Of a stretch of 12,679 nt of DNA, positions 1-7,523 are shown piece by piece. A program made the translations under genes and the position numbers. The number at the start of each line of letters is the position of its first letter. Position 1 is the first letter of the stretch. Source of the stretch: Lachnospiraceae bacterium. Its GTDB lineage: Bacteria > Bacillota > Clostridia > Lachnospirales > Lachnospiraceae. Below the pieces are notes generated by a model. The model was not told the origin of the DNA, searched no databases, and was given only the letters and a program-made list of their open reading frames with translations. The stretch lies in contig SFNX01000046.1 of assembly GCA_004552595.1 (NCBI GenBank), forward strand, positions 1-12,679. Direction: 5' to 3'.

Positions 1-1784
1 GCATCATATGCTTCCTTAAGCATCTGCTTACCATCCTTAACAGGCTCTGTCTTATCAACCTTAACTTCAACACCATCTTCGTTAATCATCTTAACCTGAA
101 CAGGGTTTCCGTTAGCATCGTTAATTGTAACAAGCTCAATTTCACCCTTCTTGTTCTTAAGTGGCTCGAAATAAAGTCCCTTTTCCTTAAGTTCTTCTAC
201 TGAATCACCTTCGTAATCAGGGTCATTTAAGAAGTCTCTCTCTCTGTGCATTGTAAGATAGTAGATACCAAGTACCATATCCTGAGAAGGAACGGCAACA
301 GGACCACCATCTGAAGGCTTTAAGAGGTTGTTAGGTGAAAGAAGAAGGAATCTGCATTCAGCCTGTGCCTCTACAGAAAGTGGAAGGTGGATAGCCATCT
401 GGTCACCGTCGAAGTCAGCGTTGAAGGCTGTACATACAAGTGGGTGAAGCTTAATAGCCTTACCTTCTACAAGAATCGGCTCGAAAGCCTGAATTCCAAG
501 TCTGTGAAGTGTAGGAGCACGGTTAAGCATAACAGGATGCTCTTTGATAACGTCCTCAAGTACATCCCATACTTCCGGACGAAGTCTCTCTACCATCTTC
601 TTAGCGTTTTTAATGTTATATGCTGTACCATTCTGTACAAGCTCCTTCATAACGAAAGGCTTGAACAGCTCGATTGCCATTTCCTTAGGAAGACCGCACT
701 GATAAATCTTTAATTCCGGTCCTACTACGATAACTGAACGTCCTGAATAGTCAACTCGCTTTCCAAGAAGGTTCTGACGGAAACGTCCTGACTTACCCTT
801 AAGCATGTCTGATAATGACTTAAGTGCTCTGTTACCGGGACCTGTAACAGGACGACCACGTCTGCCGTTATCGATAAGTGCATCTACAGCTTCCTGAAGC
901 ATTCTCTTTTCGTTACGAACAATGATTTCAGGTGCTCTTAACTCAAGAAGCTTTTTAAGACGGTTATTACGGTTAATAATACGTCTGTATAAATCATTTA
1001 AATCTGATGTAGCAAATCTTCCGCCGTCAAGCTGAACCATAGGACGAAGATCCGGTGGAATTACAGGGATTGCATCAAGAATCATCCACTCAGGCTTATT
1101 ACCTGACTCCTTGAAAGCTTCAACTACTTCAAGTCTCTTGATAATCTTAGCTCTCTTCTGACCTGTTGCATCCTTAAGCTCTTCCTTAAGCTCTTCAGAT
1201 TCTGCTTCGATATCGATTTTGGAAAGAAGCTCCTTAATAGCCTCTGCACCCATACCTACGCGGAATTTGCCTTCATAAGACTCTCTTGCTGACTGATATT
1301 CAGCCTCTGTAAGAATCTGTCTCTCCTTTAAGCCTGTGCTCTCGTCTGCTTCAAGAACAATATAGTTAGAGAAGTATAATACTCTCTCCAAAGCCTTAGG
1401 TGAAAGGTTAAGGATAAATCCCATACGGCTTGGAATTCCTTTAAAGTACCAGATATGTGAAACCGGTGCTGCAAGTTCAATATGACCCATACGCTCTCTA
1501 CGAACGTTAGCCTTTGTAACTTCTACTCCACACTTATCACAGACAACACCTTTGAATCTGATCTTTTTATACTTACCGCAATGACACTCCCAGTCTTTAG
1601 AAGGTCCAAAAATTCTTTCGCAGAACAGACCGTCTGTTTCCGGTCTTAATGTTCTATAGTTTATAGTCTCAGGCTTTGTCACCTCGCCTCTTGACCATTC
1701 TCTTATTTTCTCCGGCGATGCCAAACCAATCTTGATTTTGTCAAAAGTCATTGGCTGGTATGCTTCGTTTTTAATATCAGGCAT
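1..1784 (-). CDS. rpoC: DNA-directed RNA polymerase subunit beta', N-terminal part (cut by window edge)
   Basis: This is the largest subunit of RNA polymerase and carries the catalytic magnesium site. The ATG at 1784-1782 is preceded by AAAGGAG, and translation begins MPDIKNEAYQPMTFDKIKIG. The zinc-binding cysteines are C67, C69, C82 and C85. The catalytic NADFDGD motif lies at residues 455-461 (bases 402-422), close to E. coli 458-464. Other recognisable blocks are LLGKRVDYSGRSVIVVGP and HPVMLNRAPTLHRLGIQAFEP. The frame is open to the window edge, giving 594 codons, about half of a typical Firmicute RpoC. It lies 36 bases downstream of rpoB and should be cotranscribed with it. After GIYYLT (ending at residue 511) the protein runs into a charged stretch of at least 80 residues, longer than the short connector in B. 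subtilis and probably a lineage insertion. Identity is certain; the C-terminal half is not visible. Confidence 0.98.
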   Translation of the reverse strand, partial: MPDIKNEAYQPMTFDKIKIGLASPEKIREWSRGEVTKPETINYRTLRPETDGLFCERIFGPSKDWECHCGKYKKIRFKGVVCDKCGVEVTKANVRRERMGHIELAAPVSHIWYFKGIPSRMGFILNLSPKALERVLYFSNYIVLEADESTGLKERQILTEAEYQSARESYEGKFRVGMGAEAIKELLSKIDIEAESEELKEELKDATGQKRAKIIKRLEVVEAFKESGNKPEWMILDAIPVIPPDLRPMVQLDGGRFATSDLNDLYRRIINRNNRLKKLLELRAPEIIVRNEKRMLQEAVDALIDNGRRGRPVTGPGNRALKSLSDMLKGKSGRFRQNLLGKRVDYSGRSVIVVGPELKIYQCGLPKEMAIELFKPFVMKELVQNGTAYNIKNAKKMVERLRPEVWDVLEDVIKEHPVMLNRAPTLHRLGIQAFEPILVEGKAIKLHPLVCTAFNADFDGDQMAIHLPLSVEAQAECRFLLLSPNNLLKPSDGGPVAVPSQDMVLGIYYLTMHRERDFLNDPDYEGDSVEELKEKGLYFEPLKNKKGEIELVTINDANGNPVQVKMINEDGVEVKVDKTEPVKDGKQMLKEAYD

Positions 1785-1820
1785 AATCGCACTCCTTTAT
1801 ACTGAAACTGTTATCGCAAA

Positions 1821-4800
1821 TTAGTCTTCGTCTGAAAGTAAATCGTCTCCTTCAGGAAGATCATCTGATGATGTAATATCAACTAACTCTTCGTTCTCAT
1901 CGAATGCCTTAGTTGAGAATCCTGCGCCTGCAAGATTTTCACCACCTGCGAAACCTGTATTATCACCCATTATGTCTTTCACATCTGAACTGCCATAATC
2001 GATAGACTCTTTAACTTCAACCTCTGTATCGTCTTCACGTAATACTCTGACATCAAGACCGAGTGACTGAAGTTCTTTTAAGAGAACCTTGAATGACTCA
2101 GGAATACCTGCATCAGGAATGTTATCACCCTTAATGATTGCTTCGTATGTCTTAACACGTCCTACAACGTCATCAGACTTAACAGTAAGGATTTCCTGAA
2201 GAGTATATGATGCACCATAAGCCTCAAGTGCCCAAACTTCCATTTCACCGAATCTCTGTCCACCGAACTGAGCTTTACCTCCAAGAGGCTGCTGAGTAAC
2301 GAGTGAGTAAGGACCTGTAGATCTTGCGTGAATCTTATCATCTACAAGGTGATGAAGTTTAAGATAATGCATGTGTCCGATTGTAACAGGTGAGTCAAAA
2401 TATTCTCCTGTACGTCCGTCACGAAGTCTTACTTTACCATCACCGCTTAACGGAACTCCCTTCCAAAGCTCTCTGTGAGCCTTGTTCTCGTCAAGGTAGC
2501 TTAATACTTCTTTATTAAGTGTTGACTTGTACTTCTTCTCAAAGTCTTCCCACTCCATGTTAACGTAATCGTTAGCAAGATTAAGCGCGTCAACGATATC
2601 TGTTTCCTTAGCACCATCAAATACAGGTGTTGTTACGTCAAAACCAAGAGCCTTAGCAGCTAATGATAAGTGAATTTCAAGCACCTGTCCGATGTTCATA
2701 CGTGAAGGAACGCCGAGAGGGTTAAGCACGATGTCAACAGGACGACCATTTGGAAGGTAAGGCATATCTTCAACAGGAAGTACTCTTGAAACTACACCCT
2801 TGTTACCGTGACGACCGGCCATTTTATCTCCGACTGAAATTTTTCTCTTCTGAGCAATATAAATTCTAACTGACTGGTTAACTCCAGGAGGAAGCTCATC
2901 ACCATTTTCCTTAGAGAATACCTTAGCATCTACTACGATACCGTATTCACCGTGCGGAACCTTAAGTGATGTATCTCTTACTTCTCTTGCCTTTTCGCCA
3001 AAGATAGCTCTTAAAAGCTTTTCTTCTGCAGTAAGCTCCGTCTCTCCCTTAGGAGTAACTTTACCTACAAGGATATCGCCTGCTCTAACCTCAGCACCGA
3101 TTCTGATGATACCTCTCTCATCAAGATCCTTTAATGCATCATCACCGACACCAGGAACGTCTCTTGTGATTTCTTCCGGTCCAAGCTTTGTCTCTCTTGA
3201 CTCTGCATCATATTCTTCCATATGAATTGAAGTATATACGTCATCCTGTACAAGTCTCTCTGAAAGAAGTACAGCATCCTCGTAGTTATAACCTTCCCAT
3301 GTCATGAAGGCAATAAGCGGGTTCTTACCAAGTGCAAGCTCACCGTTTGATGTTGAAGGTCCGTCTGCAATAACCTGTCCCTTTTCTACAACATCACCCT
3401 TATTAACGATAGGTGTCTGGTTGTAGCAGTTAGACTGGTTAGAACGAAGGAACTTAATAAGCTTGTATGTGTCAGTTCCCTTCTTAGTCTCGATTTCAAT
3501 TTCTGTTGCAGTAACCTTTGTAACCTTACCGCCTTCCTTTGCAACTACACACACACCTGAGTCAACAGCTGCCTTTGGCTCCATTCCTGTACCTACAACA
3601 GGAGCTTCTGTTCTAAGAAGCGGAACGGCCTGACGCTGCATGTTAGATCCCATAAGTGCACGGTTAGCATCATCATTCTCAAGGAATGGGATAAGTGCTG
3701 TAGCTACAGAGAATACCATCTTAGGAGATACGTCCATATATTCATATGCTGACTTAGGATACTCCTGTGTTTCTTCTTTGTAACGACCTGCAACCATATC
3801 TCTTACGAAGCATGATTTCTCATCAAGTGGCTCATTAGCCTGAGCGATATGATAATTATCCTCTTCGTCTGCTGTCATATATACAACCTCGTCTGTAACG
3901 ACAGGGTTTTCCGGATCCGAATGATCAATCTTACGATAAGGAGCCTCAATAAATCCATACTCATTAAGTCTTGCATAGCATGCAAGTGAGTTAATAAGAC
4001 CGATGTTAGGTCCTTCAGGTGTCTCGATAGGACACATACGACCGTAATGTGAATAGTGAACGTCTCGAACCTCGAATCCGGCACGATCTCTTGAAAGACC
4101 GCCAGGACCAAGTGCTGATAAACGTCTCTTATGTGTAAGCTCACCAAGCGGGTTGTTCTGATCCATGAACTGTGAAAGCTGTGATGAACCAAAGAACTCT
4201 TTAACAGCTGCCGTAACAGGCTTGATATTGATGAGTGCCTGAGGAGAAATAGTCTCTGAATCCTGAGTTGTCATTCTCTCTCTTACTACTCTTTCAAGTC
4301 TTGATAAACCAATACGGTACTGATTCTGTAAAAGCTCTCCAACGGCTCTGATACGACGATTTCCGAGGTGATCGATATCGTCCTTAGTACCAATGCCATG
4401 TTCAAGATGCATATTGTAGTTAATTGAAGCAAGAATATCTTCCTTAGTAATGTGCTTAGGAATAAGCTCATTAACGTTCTGTCTGATAATCTCGTCAAGT
4501 TCCTTAGCGCTTGCTTCAGGATTAGCCTCTAAGAGCTCCTTAAGCTTAGGGAAGTATACAAGCTCATTAATTCCGAGTGCCTTAGCATCACAGTCAATAA
4601 AGCTTGTAATGTCAATCATCATGTTAGAGAGGACTTTAACATTTCTGTCATCTGCCTGTATTACAACAGAAGGAACAGCTGCATTCTGGATCTTGTCTGC
4701 AAGCTCCATGTCTACAACTTCTCCTGCCTTAGCGATAATTTCTCCTGTGTAAGGGTCAATAACGTCCTCTGCCAATGTATGTCCGCTAATACGGAACTTA

Positions 4801-5654
4801 AGCATAAGCTTCTTATTAAATTTATATCTACCAACCTTAGCAAGGTCATAACGTCTTGAATCAAAGAACATAGAATGCATTAAGCTTTCTGCTGATTCTA
4901 CTGCCAAAGGCTCACCCGGACGAATCTTCTTATATAATTCAAGAAGACCTTCCTGATAGCTTGAAGCATTATCCTTTGCAAATGAAGCCATGATCTTTGG
5001 TTCGTCACCGAATAACTCAAGGATTTCTTCGTTAGTTCCGATTCCAAGAGAACGAATAAGTACTGTTACAGGAACCTTACGTGTTCTGTCTACACGCACA
5101 AAGAACACATCGTTTGAGTCTGTTTCATACTCAAGCCATGCTCCTCTGTTAGGAATAACCTGTGATGTGTAAAGTTCCTTACCGTATTTATCATTCTGGA
5201 TATCAAAATAGATACCAGGTGAACGAACAAGCTGTGATACAATAACTCGCTCTGCACCATTAATGACGAATGTACCGGTTTCAGTCATCAAAGGAAGATC
5301 GCCCATGAAAATTTCATGCTCAATCAGCTTATCTGTCTGCTTATCATGAAGACGTACAGTAACTTTAAGAGGCGCAGCATAAGTAGCATCTCTTTCCTTG
5401 CATTCCTCGATAGTGTACTTAACATCATCTCTGCAAAGCTTGTAACCAACGAATTCCAAACTCAAATGGCCGTTATAGTCTGAAATAGGAGAAATATCCT
5501 TGAATACTTCATTCAGACCTTCCTCTAAGAACCAGTTGTAAGAATTCTTCTGTACCTCAATAAGATTCGGCATCTGAAGAACCTCTTTCTGCTTAGAGAA
5601 GCTCATTCGGGTGTTGTTGCCGGCTTTAACCGGACGTATCCTGTTCTTATCCAT
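1821..5654 (-). CDS. rpoB: DNA-directed RNA polymerase subunit beta
   Basis: This is the second-largest subunit of RNA polymerase; it contributes to the catalytic centre and forms the rifampicin pocket. I chose the ATG at 5654-5652 (MDKNRIRPVKAG, 1277 residues) because GGGGTGA lies 8 bases upstream; an in-frame GTG at 5666 would add four residues but has no well-placed ribosome binding site. The rifampicin region (SSQLSQFMDQNNPLGELTHK) keeps the drug-sensitive residues D498, H508 and S513, equivalent to E. coli D516, H526 and S531. The acidic pair E792-D793 (NYEDAVLLSER) and lysines K944 and K952 (GDKMAGRHGNKG) match E. coli E813-D814, K1065 and K1073. The roughly 100-residue shorter gap between these sites shows that the large E. 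coli insertion is missing. The protein ends in an acidic tail (DLPEGDDLLSDED). It can be transcribed by read-through from rplL or from an internal promoter. Confidence 0.98.
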   Translation of the reverse strand: MDKNRIRPVKAGNNTRMSFSKQKEVLQMPNLIEVQKNSYNWFLEEGLNEVFKDISPISDYNGHLSLEFVGYKLCRDDVKYTIEECKERDATYAAPLKVTVRLHDKQTDKLIEHEIFMGDLPLMTETGTFVINGAERVIVSQLVRSPGIYFDIQNDKYGKELYTSQVIPNRGAWLEYETDSNDVFFVRVDRTRKVPVTVLIRSLGIGTNEEILELFGDEPKIMASFAKDNASSYQEGLLELYKKIRPGEPLAVESAESLMHSMFFDSRRYDLAKVGRYKFNKKLMLKFRISGHTLAEDVIDPYTGEIIAKAGEVVDMELADKIQNAAVPSVVIQADDRNVKVLSNMMIDITSFIDCDAKALGINELVYFPKLKELLEANPEASAKELDEIIRQNVNELIPKHITKEDILASINYNMHLEHGIGTKDDIDHLGNRRIRAVGELLQNQYRIGLSRLERVVRERMTTQDSETISPQALINIKPVTAAVKEFFGSSQLSQFMDQNNPLGELTHKRRLSALGPGGLSRDRAGFEVRDVHYSHYGRMCPIETPEGPNIGLINSLACYARLNEYGFIEAPYRKIDHSDPENPVVTDEVVYMTADEEDNYHIAQANEPLDEKSCFVRDMVAGRYKEETQEYPKSAYEYMDVSPKMVFSVATALIPFLENDDANRALMGSNMQRQAVPLLRTEAPVVGTGMEPKAAVDSGVCVVAKEGGKVTKVTATEIEIETKKGTDTYKLIKFLRSNQSNCYNQTPIVNKGDVVEKGQVIADGPSTSNGELALGKNPLIAFMTWEGYNYEDAVLLSERLVQDDVYTSIHMEEYDAESRETKLGPEEITRDVPGVGDDALKDLDERGIIRIGAEVRAGDILVGKVTPKGETELTAEEKLLRAIFGEKAREVRDTSLKVPHGEYGIVVDAKVFSKENGDELPPGVNQSVRIYIAQKRKISVGDKMAGRHGNKGVVSRVLPVEDMPYLPNGRPVDIVLNPLGVPSRMNIGQVLEIHLSLAAKALGFDVTTPVFDGAKETDIVDALNLANDYVNMEWEDFEKKYKSTLNKEVLSYLDENKAHRELWKGVPLSGDGKVRLRDGRTGEYFDSPVTIGHMHYLKLHHLVDDKIHARSTGPYSLVTQQPLGGKAQFGGQRFGEMEVWALEAYGASYTLQEILTVKSDDVVGRVKTYEAIIKGDNIPDAGIPESFKVLLKELQSLGLDVRVLREDDTEVEVKESIDYGSSDVKDIMGDNTGFAGGENLAGAGFSTKAFDENEELVDITSSDDLPEGDDLLSDED

Positions 5655-5662
5655 TGACGTTT

Positions 5663-5669
5663 TCACCCC
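5663..5669 (-). promoter_or_regulatory. Ribosome binding site that sets the rpoB start
   Basis: Read on the minus strand, GGGGTGA sits 8 bases before the ATG at 5654. The alternative GTG start at 5666 lies within this motif, so it cannot use it. This favours the shorter protein. Confidence 0.7.
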
Positions 5670-5753
5670 GTTCTAAAAATTTTGTATAAATTACGTGCCT
5701 CATTTGTGGTAAAAATCACTACAAAACCCTATATTTTGCGCATTTTTGCGCAC

Positions 5754-5808
5754 AAAAAGGCCTGTGGAACCACAATAGTGCAACCTATATGGTATCACAA
5801 GCCTTTTT
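5754..5808 (-). terminator. Long hairpin between rplL and rpoB, probable attenuator or processing site
   Basis: The arms AAAAAGGCTTGTG (5808-5796) and CACAGGCCTTTTT (5766-5754) pair over 13 bp with one G-U. The hairpin continues inward after an AT/TC internal loop with ACCA/TGGT (5793-5790 with 5772-5769), a T/TG internal loop, ATAG/CTAT (5788-5785 with 5778-5775) and the hexaloop GTTGCA (5784-5779). A GC-rich core followed by TTTTT fits a partial Rho-independent terminator. In E. coli the rplL-rpoB junction is a known site of attenuation and RNase III cutting. The Us are paired with As at the stem base and no longer U run follows, so termination may be incomplete. Processing by RNase III is an alternative reading. 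Confidence 0.7.
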
Positions 5809-5818
5809 AAACTGTCAA
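5789..5818 (-). promoter_or_regulatory. Internal promoter for rpoBC
   Basis: On the minus strand a perfect -35 TTGACA (5818-5813) is followed 18 bases later by the -10 TACCAT (5794-5789). An A-rich stretch just upstream (CACAATAAAAAAAATA) could act as an UP element. The expected start is near 5782, in the apical loop of the rplL-rpoB hairpin, giving an rpoB leader of about 128 bases. The -35 is consensus; the -10 matches 4 of 6 positions. Confidence 0.6.
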
Positions 5819-5842
5819 TATTTTTTTTATTGTGTTTCGAAA

Positions 5843-6220
5843 TTACTTAAGAGTAACCTTAGCGCCAACTTCCTCAAGTGACTTCTTGATAGCTTCAGCT
5901 TCGTCCTTAGAAGCGCCTTCCTTGATCGTCTTAGGAGCGTTGTCTACAAGATCCTTAGCTTCCTTGAGTCCAAGACCTGTCTGCTCACGAACAACCTTGA
6001 TAACCTTAACCTTCTCAGCACCAACTTCTGTAAGTTCTACGTCGAACTCTGTCTTCTCTTCGCCTGCTGCTGCTGCATCTCCGGCTGCTGCTGCTACTAC
6101 AACGCCTGCTGCTGCAGATACGCCAAACTCTTCTTCACATGCCTTAACAAGGTCATTTAACTCAAGAACTGTAAGCTCTTTAATTGCATCAATAATTTCT
6201 GCTGTTGTTAACTTAGCCAT
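5843..6220 (-). CDS. rplL: 50S ribosomal protein L7/L12
   Basis: This is the multicopy stalk protein that recruits and activates translation GTPases on the large subunit. The start MAKLTTAEIIDAIKELTV at 6220 follows GGAGG at normal spacing; an upstream in-frame ATG at 6259 would add 13 residues but lacks this site. The protein is 125 residues, the usual length. An N-terminal dimerisation region (about 1-35) binds L10. An alanine/glycine hinge (SAAAGVVVAAAAGDAAAAGE, about 36-55) follows, then the C-terminal factor-binding domain with the conserved KVKVIKVVREQTGLGLKEAK and a VTLK end. It lies downstream of rplJ and shares its leader. Identity is secure. Confidence 0.97.
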   Translation of the reverse strand: MAKLTTAEIIDAIKELTVLELNDLVKACEEEFGVSAAAGVVVAAAAGDAAAAGEEKTEFDVELTEVGAEKVKVIKVVREQTGLGLKEAKDLVDNAPKTIKEGASKDEAEAIKKSLEEVGAKVTLK

Positions 6221-6257
6221 TTTATTTTCCTCCATAATGTTTATTTTACGATTTCTC

Positions 6258-6280
6258 ACACTTTATATTACTCAGTGTGC
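6258..6280 (-). other. Small hairpin between rplJ and rplL
   Basis: CACACT (6280-6275) and AGTGTG (6263-6258) form a 6-bp stem around an 11-base AT-rich loop, flanked on both sides by AGAAAT. It has no U run, so it is not a terminator. It could be an RNA processing or stability element that helps set the L12:L10 ratio, but the stem is short and may be chance. Confidence 0.3.
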
Positions 6281-6306
6281 AATTTCTCATCTTTTAATAA
6301 GATTAA

Positions 6307-6873
6307 TTATTCTGCAGGTGTTTCTTCAGCTGCAGGTGCTGCTTCTTCTACAGGTGCTGCCTCTGCTGCAGGTGCCTCACACTCTGAAGCGCCACCTTTC
6401 TCAGCAAGCTGGTTCATAACACGTGCAAAATTTGTAATAGGTGACTGGATGCTTCCAAGGAACTTTGAAAGAAGCTCTTCTCTTGAAGGGATCTTAGCGA
6501 TTGCTTCCATACCCTTAGCATCATAAAGTGTACCTTCTACAACTCCGGCCTTAATCTCAAGTGCCGGTGCGTTCTTAGCAAACTTAGCGATAACTCTTGC
6601 AGGTGCTGTTGCATCATCCTTAGAGATAGCGATTGCGCTTGGTCCCTCAAGCTGATCGGCAAGCTGCTCGAAATCTGTGCCCTTGAACGCAAAGTTCATC
6701 ATTGTGTTCTTGTAAACCTTGTAGGTAATTCCTGCGTTACGAAGTTCCTTACGCAACTTTGTATCTTCTTCAACAGTAAGTCCGCGGTAGTCAACAAGTA
6801 CAACTGACTGGGCATCTTTAATGTTTTCAGAAATTTCTTCTACTATAGGTTTCTTTAACTCAACCTTTGCCAT
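6307..6873 (-). CDS. rplJ: 50S ribosomal protein L10
   Basis: L10 anchors L7/L12 dimers to the large subunit at the base of the stalk, and as an L10-L12 complex it represses its own operon. The start MAKVELKKPIVEEISENIKD at 6873 follows AAGGAGGAAGAAAA. The family signature is clear in SVVLVDYRGLTVEEDTKLRK and ITYKVYKNTMMNFAF. The rRNA-binding domain covers about residues 1-130 and the C-terminal helix that carries L12 lies at about 135-160. At 188 residues it is longer than the usual 165-175 because of an alanine/glutamate/proline tail after residue 160 (CEAPAAEAAPVEEAAPAAEE). It is the first gene after the L10 leader and is followed by rplL after 86 bases. Confidence 0.97.
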   Translation of the reverse strand: MAKVELKKPIVEEISENIKDAQSVVLVDYRGLTVEEDTKLRKELRNAGITYKVYKNTMMNFAFKGTDFEQLADQLEGPSAIAISKDDATAPARVIAKFAKNAPALEIKAGVVEGTLYDAKGMEAIAKIPSREELLSKFLGSIQSPITNFARVMNQLAEKGGASECEAPAAEAAPVEEAAPAAEETPAE

Positions 6874-6956
6874 TTTTCTTCCTCCTTATATTATTTGATT
6901 GTCAGTCCTCTCTATTAAGAGTGAGACCGGCCGAAATATAAAGAGCTTTTATAGTT

Positions 6957-6987
6957 AAAAAAGCCCTTTCCAAAGACAGGAAAGGGC
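6957..6987 (-). terminator. Intrinsic terminator of the L10 leader (attenuator)
   Basis: Read on the minus strand, GCCCTTTCC and GGAAAGGGC form a perfect 9-bp stem with loop TGTCTTT, followed directly by six Us. It lies between the L10-binding RNA and rplJ, so it stops transcription before the gene. Bases CTGTCTTTGG (6979-6970) can pair instead with CCGAAGACAG of the leader (7064-7055) over 10 bp with one G-U, which would open the top of the terminator. Confidence 0.9.
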
Positions 6988-7017
6988 ATAAATAATCAAT
7001 TCAAACTCTTATCATTC

Positions 7018-7082
7018 CCTCGGCAGGCGCATCGCTTACACCATTTGGTACCTGCTGTCTTCGGCCAGTCGCATCGCGACCT
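7018..7082 (-). ncRNA. L10 leader RNA, autoregulatory binding site for L10-L12
   Basis: The RNA starts with a small hairpin GTCGC-GAT-GCGAC (7080-7068). It then has CCGAAGACAGCAGG, and GCAGG (7055-7051) pairs with CCTGC (7027-7023). An inner hairpin ACC-AAAT-GGT lies between these, and CCGAGG closes the element. The paired CCGAAGACAGCAGG / CCTGCCGAGG signature with a kink-turn-like junction is that of the L10 leader family found before rplJ in many bacteria. In B. subtilis, L10-L12 binding to this leader promotes termination. Here it sits between a strong promoter and an intrinsic terminator, as expected for the same circuit. The exact folding is my manual reading. Confidence 0.88.
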
Positions 7083-7087
7083 TGTGT

Positions 7088-7116
7088 AGTTTAGCATAAT
7101 TATCCCAATCTGTCAA
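7088..7116 (-). promoter_or_regulatory. Main promoter of the rplJ-rplL-rpoB-rpoC operon
   Basis: On the minus strand TTGACA (7116-7111) is followed after exactly 17 bases by TAAACT (7093-7088), with TGC just before it as an extended -10. The predicted start is at about 7082, exactly where the L10 leader structure begins, which supports the call. The leader to the rplJ start is about 208 bases. Confidence 0.85.
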
Positions 7117-7153
7117 CAAACCGCGGATAATATACGCTGTCATGCTGATAGTC

Positions 7154-7459
7154 TTATCCAATATGCTCGAATAAGTATCCAAGAGTTGCATCGTCAAATG
7201 TCTTGCCGTTGATTCCGACGATATTGTGTGTCTCGTCATAATCTGCAATTCTGTTAACATGAGCATACATTACAAGACAGTCAGCAACAATAATAATGTC
7301 CTTGTTAAGAAGCTCAGGCGCTCCCTTATCAACAAGCACACCCATTCCAAGCGGGCTGACATTCGCAACCTTAACAGGAATCTTCTCTTCTGTATCAATT
7401 ATCACAATAACGCCTTTAGCATTATACTCTACTCTCGTTATCTCTCTTCTTTCTTCCAT
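7154..7459 (-). CDS. Stand-alone PilZ domain protein, probable cyclic-di-GMP receptor
   Basis: This small cytoplasmic protein is probably a single-domain cyclic-di-GMP sensor. The start MEERREITRVEYNAK at 7459 follows AGGAGG with 6-base spacing; an upstream start at 7492 has no such site. The protein has 101 residues, the size of a bare PilZ domain. Both ligand motifs are present: RxxxR as R5-E-I-T-R9, and NxSxxG as N33-V-S35-P-L-G38 (VANVSPLGMGVLVDKG). The rest alternates beta-type stretches (DIIIVADCLVMYAHVNRI) and ends in a short helix-like tail. No output domain is fused, so it must act by binding a partner that cannot be read from sequence. It lies 112 bases after the surface protein gene, beyond a terminator, with its own putative promoter. 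The family call is strong; its target is unknown. Confidence 0.85.
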   Translation of the reverse strand: MEERREITRVEYNAKGVIVIIDTEEKIPVKVANVSPLGMGVLVDKGAPELLNKDIIIVADCLVMYAHVNRIADYDETHNIVGINGKTFDDATLGYLFEHIG

Positions 7460-7505
7460 AGGTAACCTCCTGATGAATATTCGGCAAAACACCGGTTCTC
7501 TATTT

Positions 7506-7514
7506 AATATATCA
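7506..7514 (-). promoter_or_regulatory. Putative extended -10 promoter for the PilZ gene
   Basis: On the minus strand TG-A-TATATT is an extended -10 box with a 5-of-6 match to TATAAT. No good -35 lies at the right distance; that position falls in the terminator stem (GGCGCG), which extended -10 promoters can tolerate. The start would be near 7499, giving a leader of about 40 bases. Confidence 0.5.
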
Positions 7515-7523
7515 TAGTTTTAA

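Noticed and set aside
387..713. Plus-strand open frame of 108 codons
   Set aside because: It lies wholly antisense to rpoC over the catalytic region and has no family features; the rpoC frame is unmistakable.
4141..4200. Possible rifampicin resistance change in rpoB
   Set aside because: The residues most often changed (D498, H508, S513 here) are all the sensitive type.
5832..6419. Plus-strand open frame of 195 codons across rplL and the end of rplJ
   Set aside because: Its Ser/Ala-rich sequence is the antisense of the alanine-rich hinge and tail of L12 and L10; both real genes have good ribosome binding sites.
7036..7266. Minus-strand open frame of 76 codons
   Set aside because: It runs across the end of the PilZ gene, the rplJ promoter and the L10 leader, which explain this stretch better, and it has no ribosome binding site.
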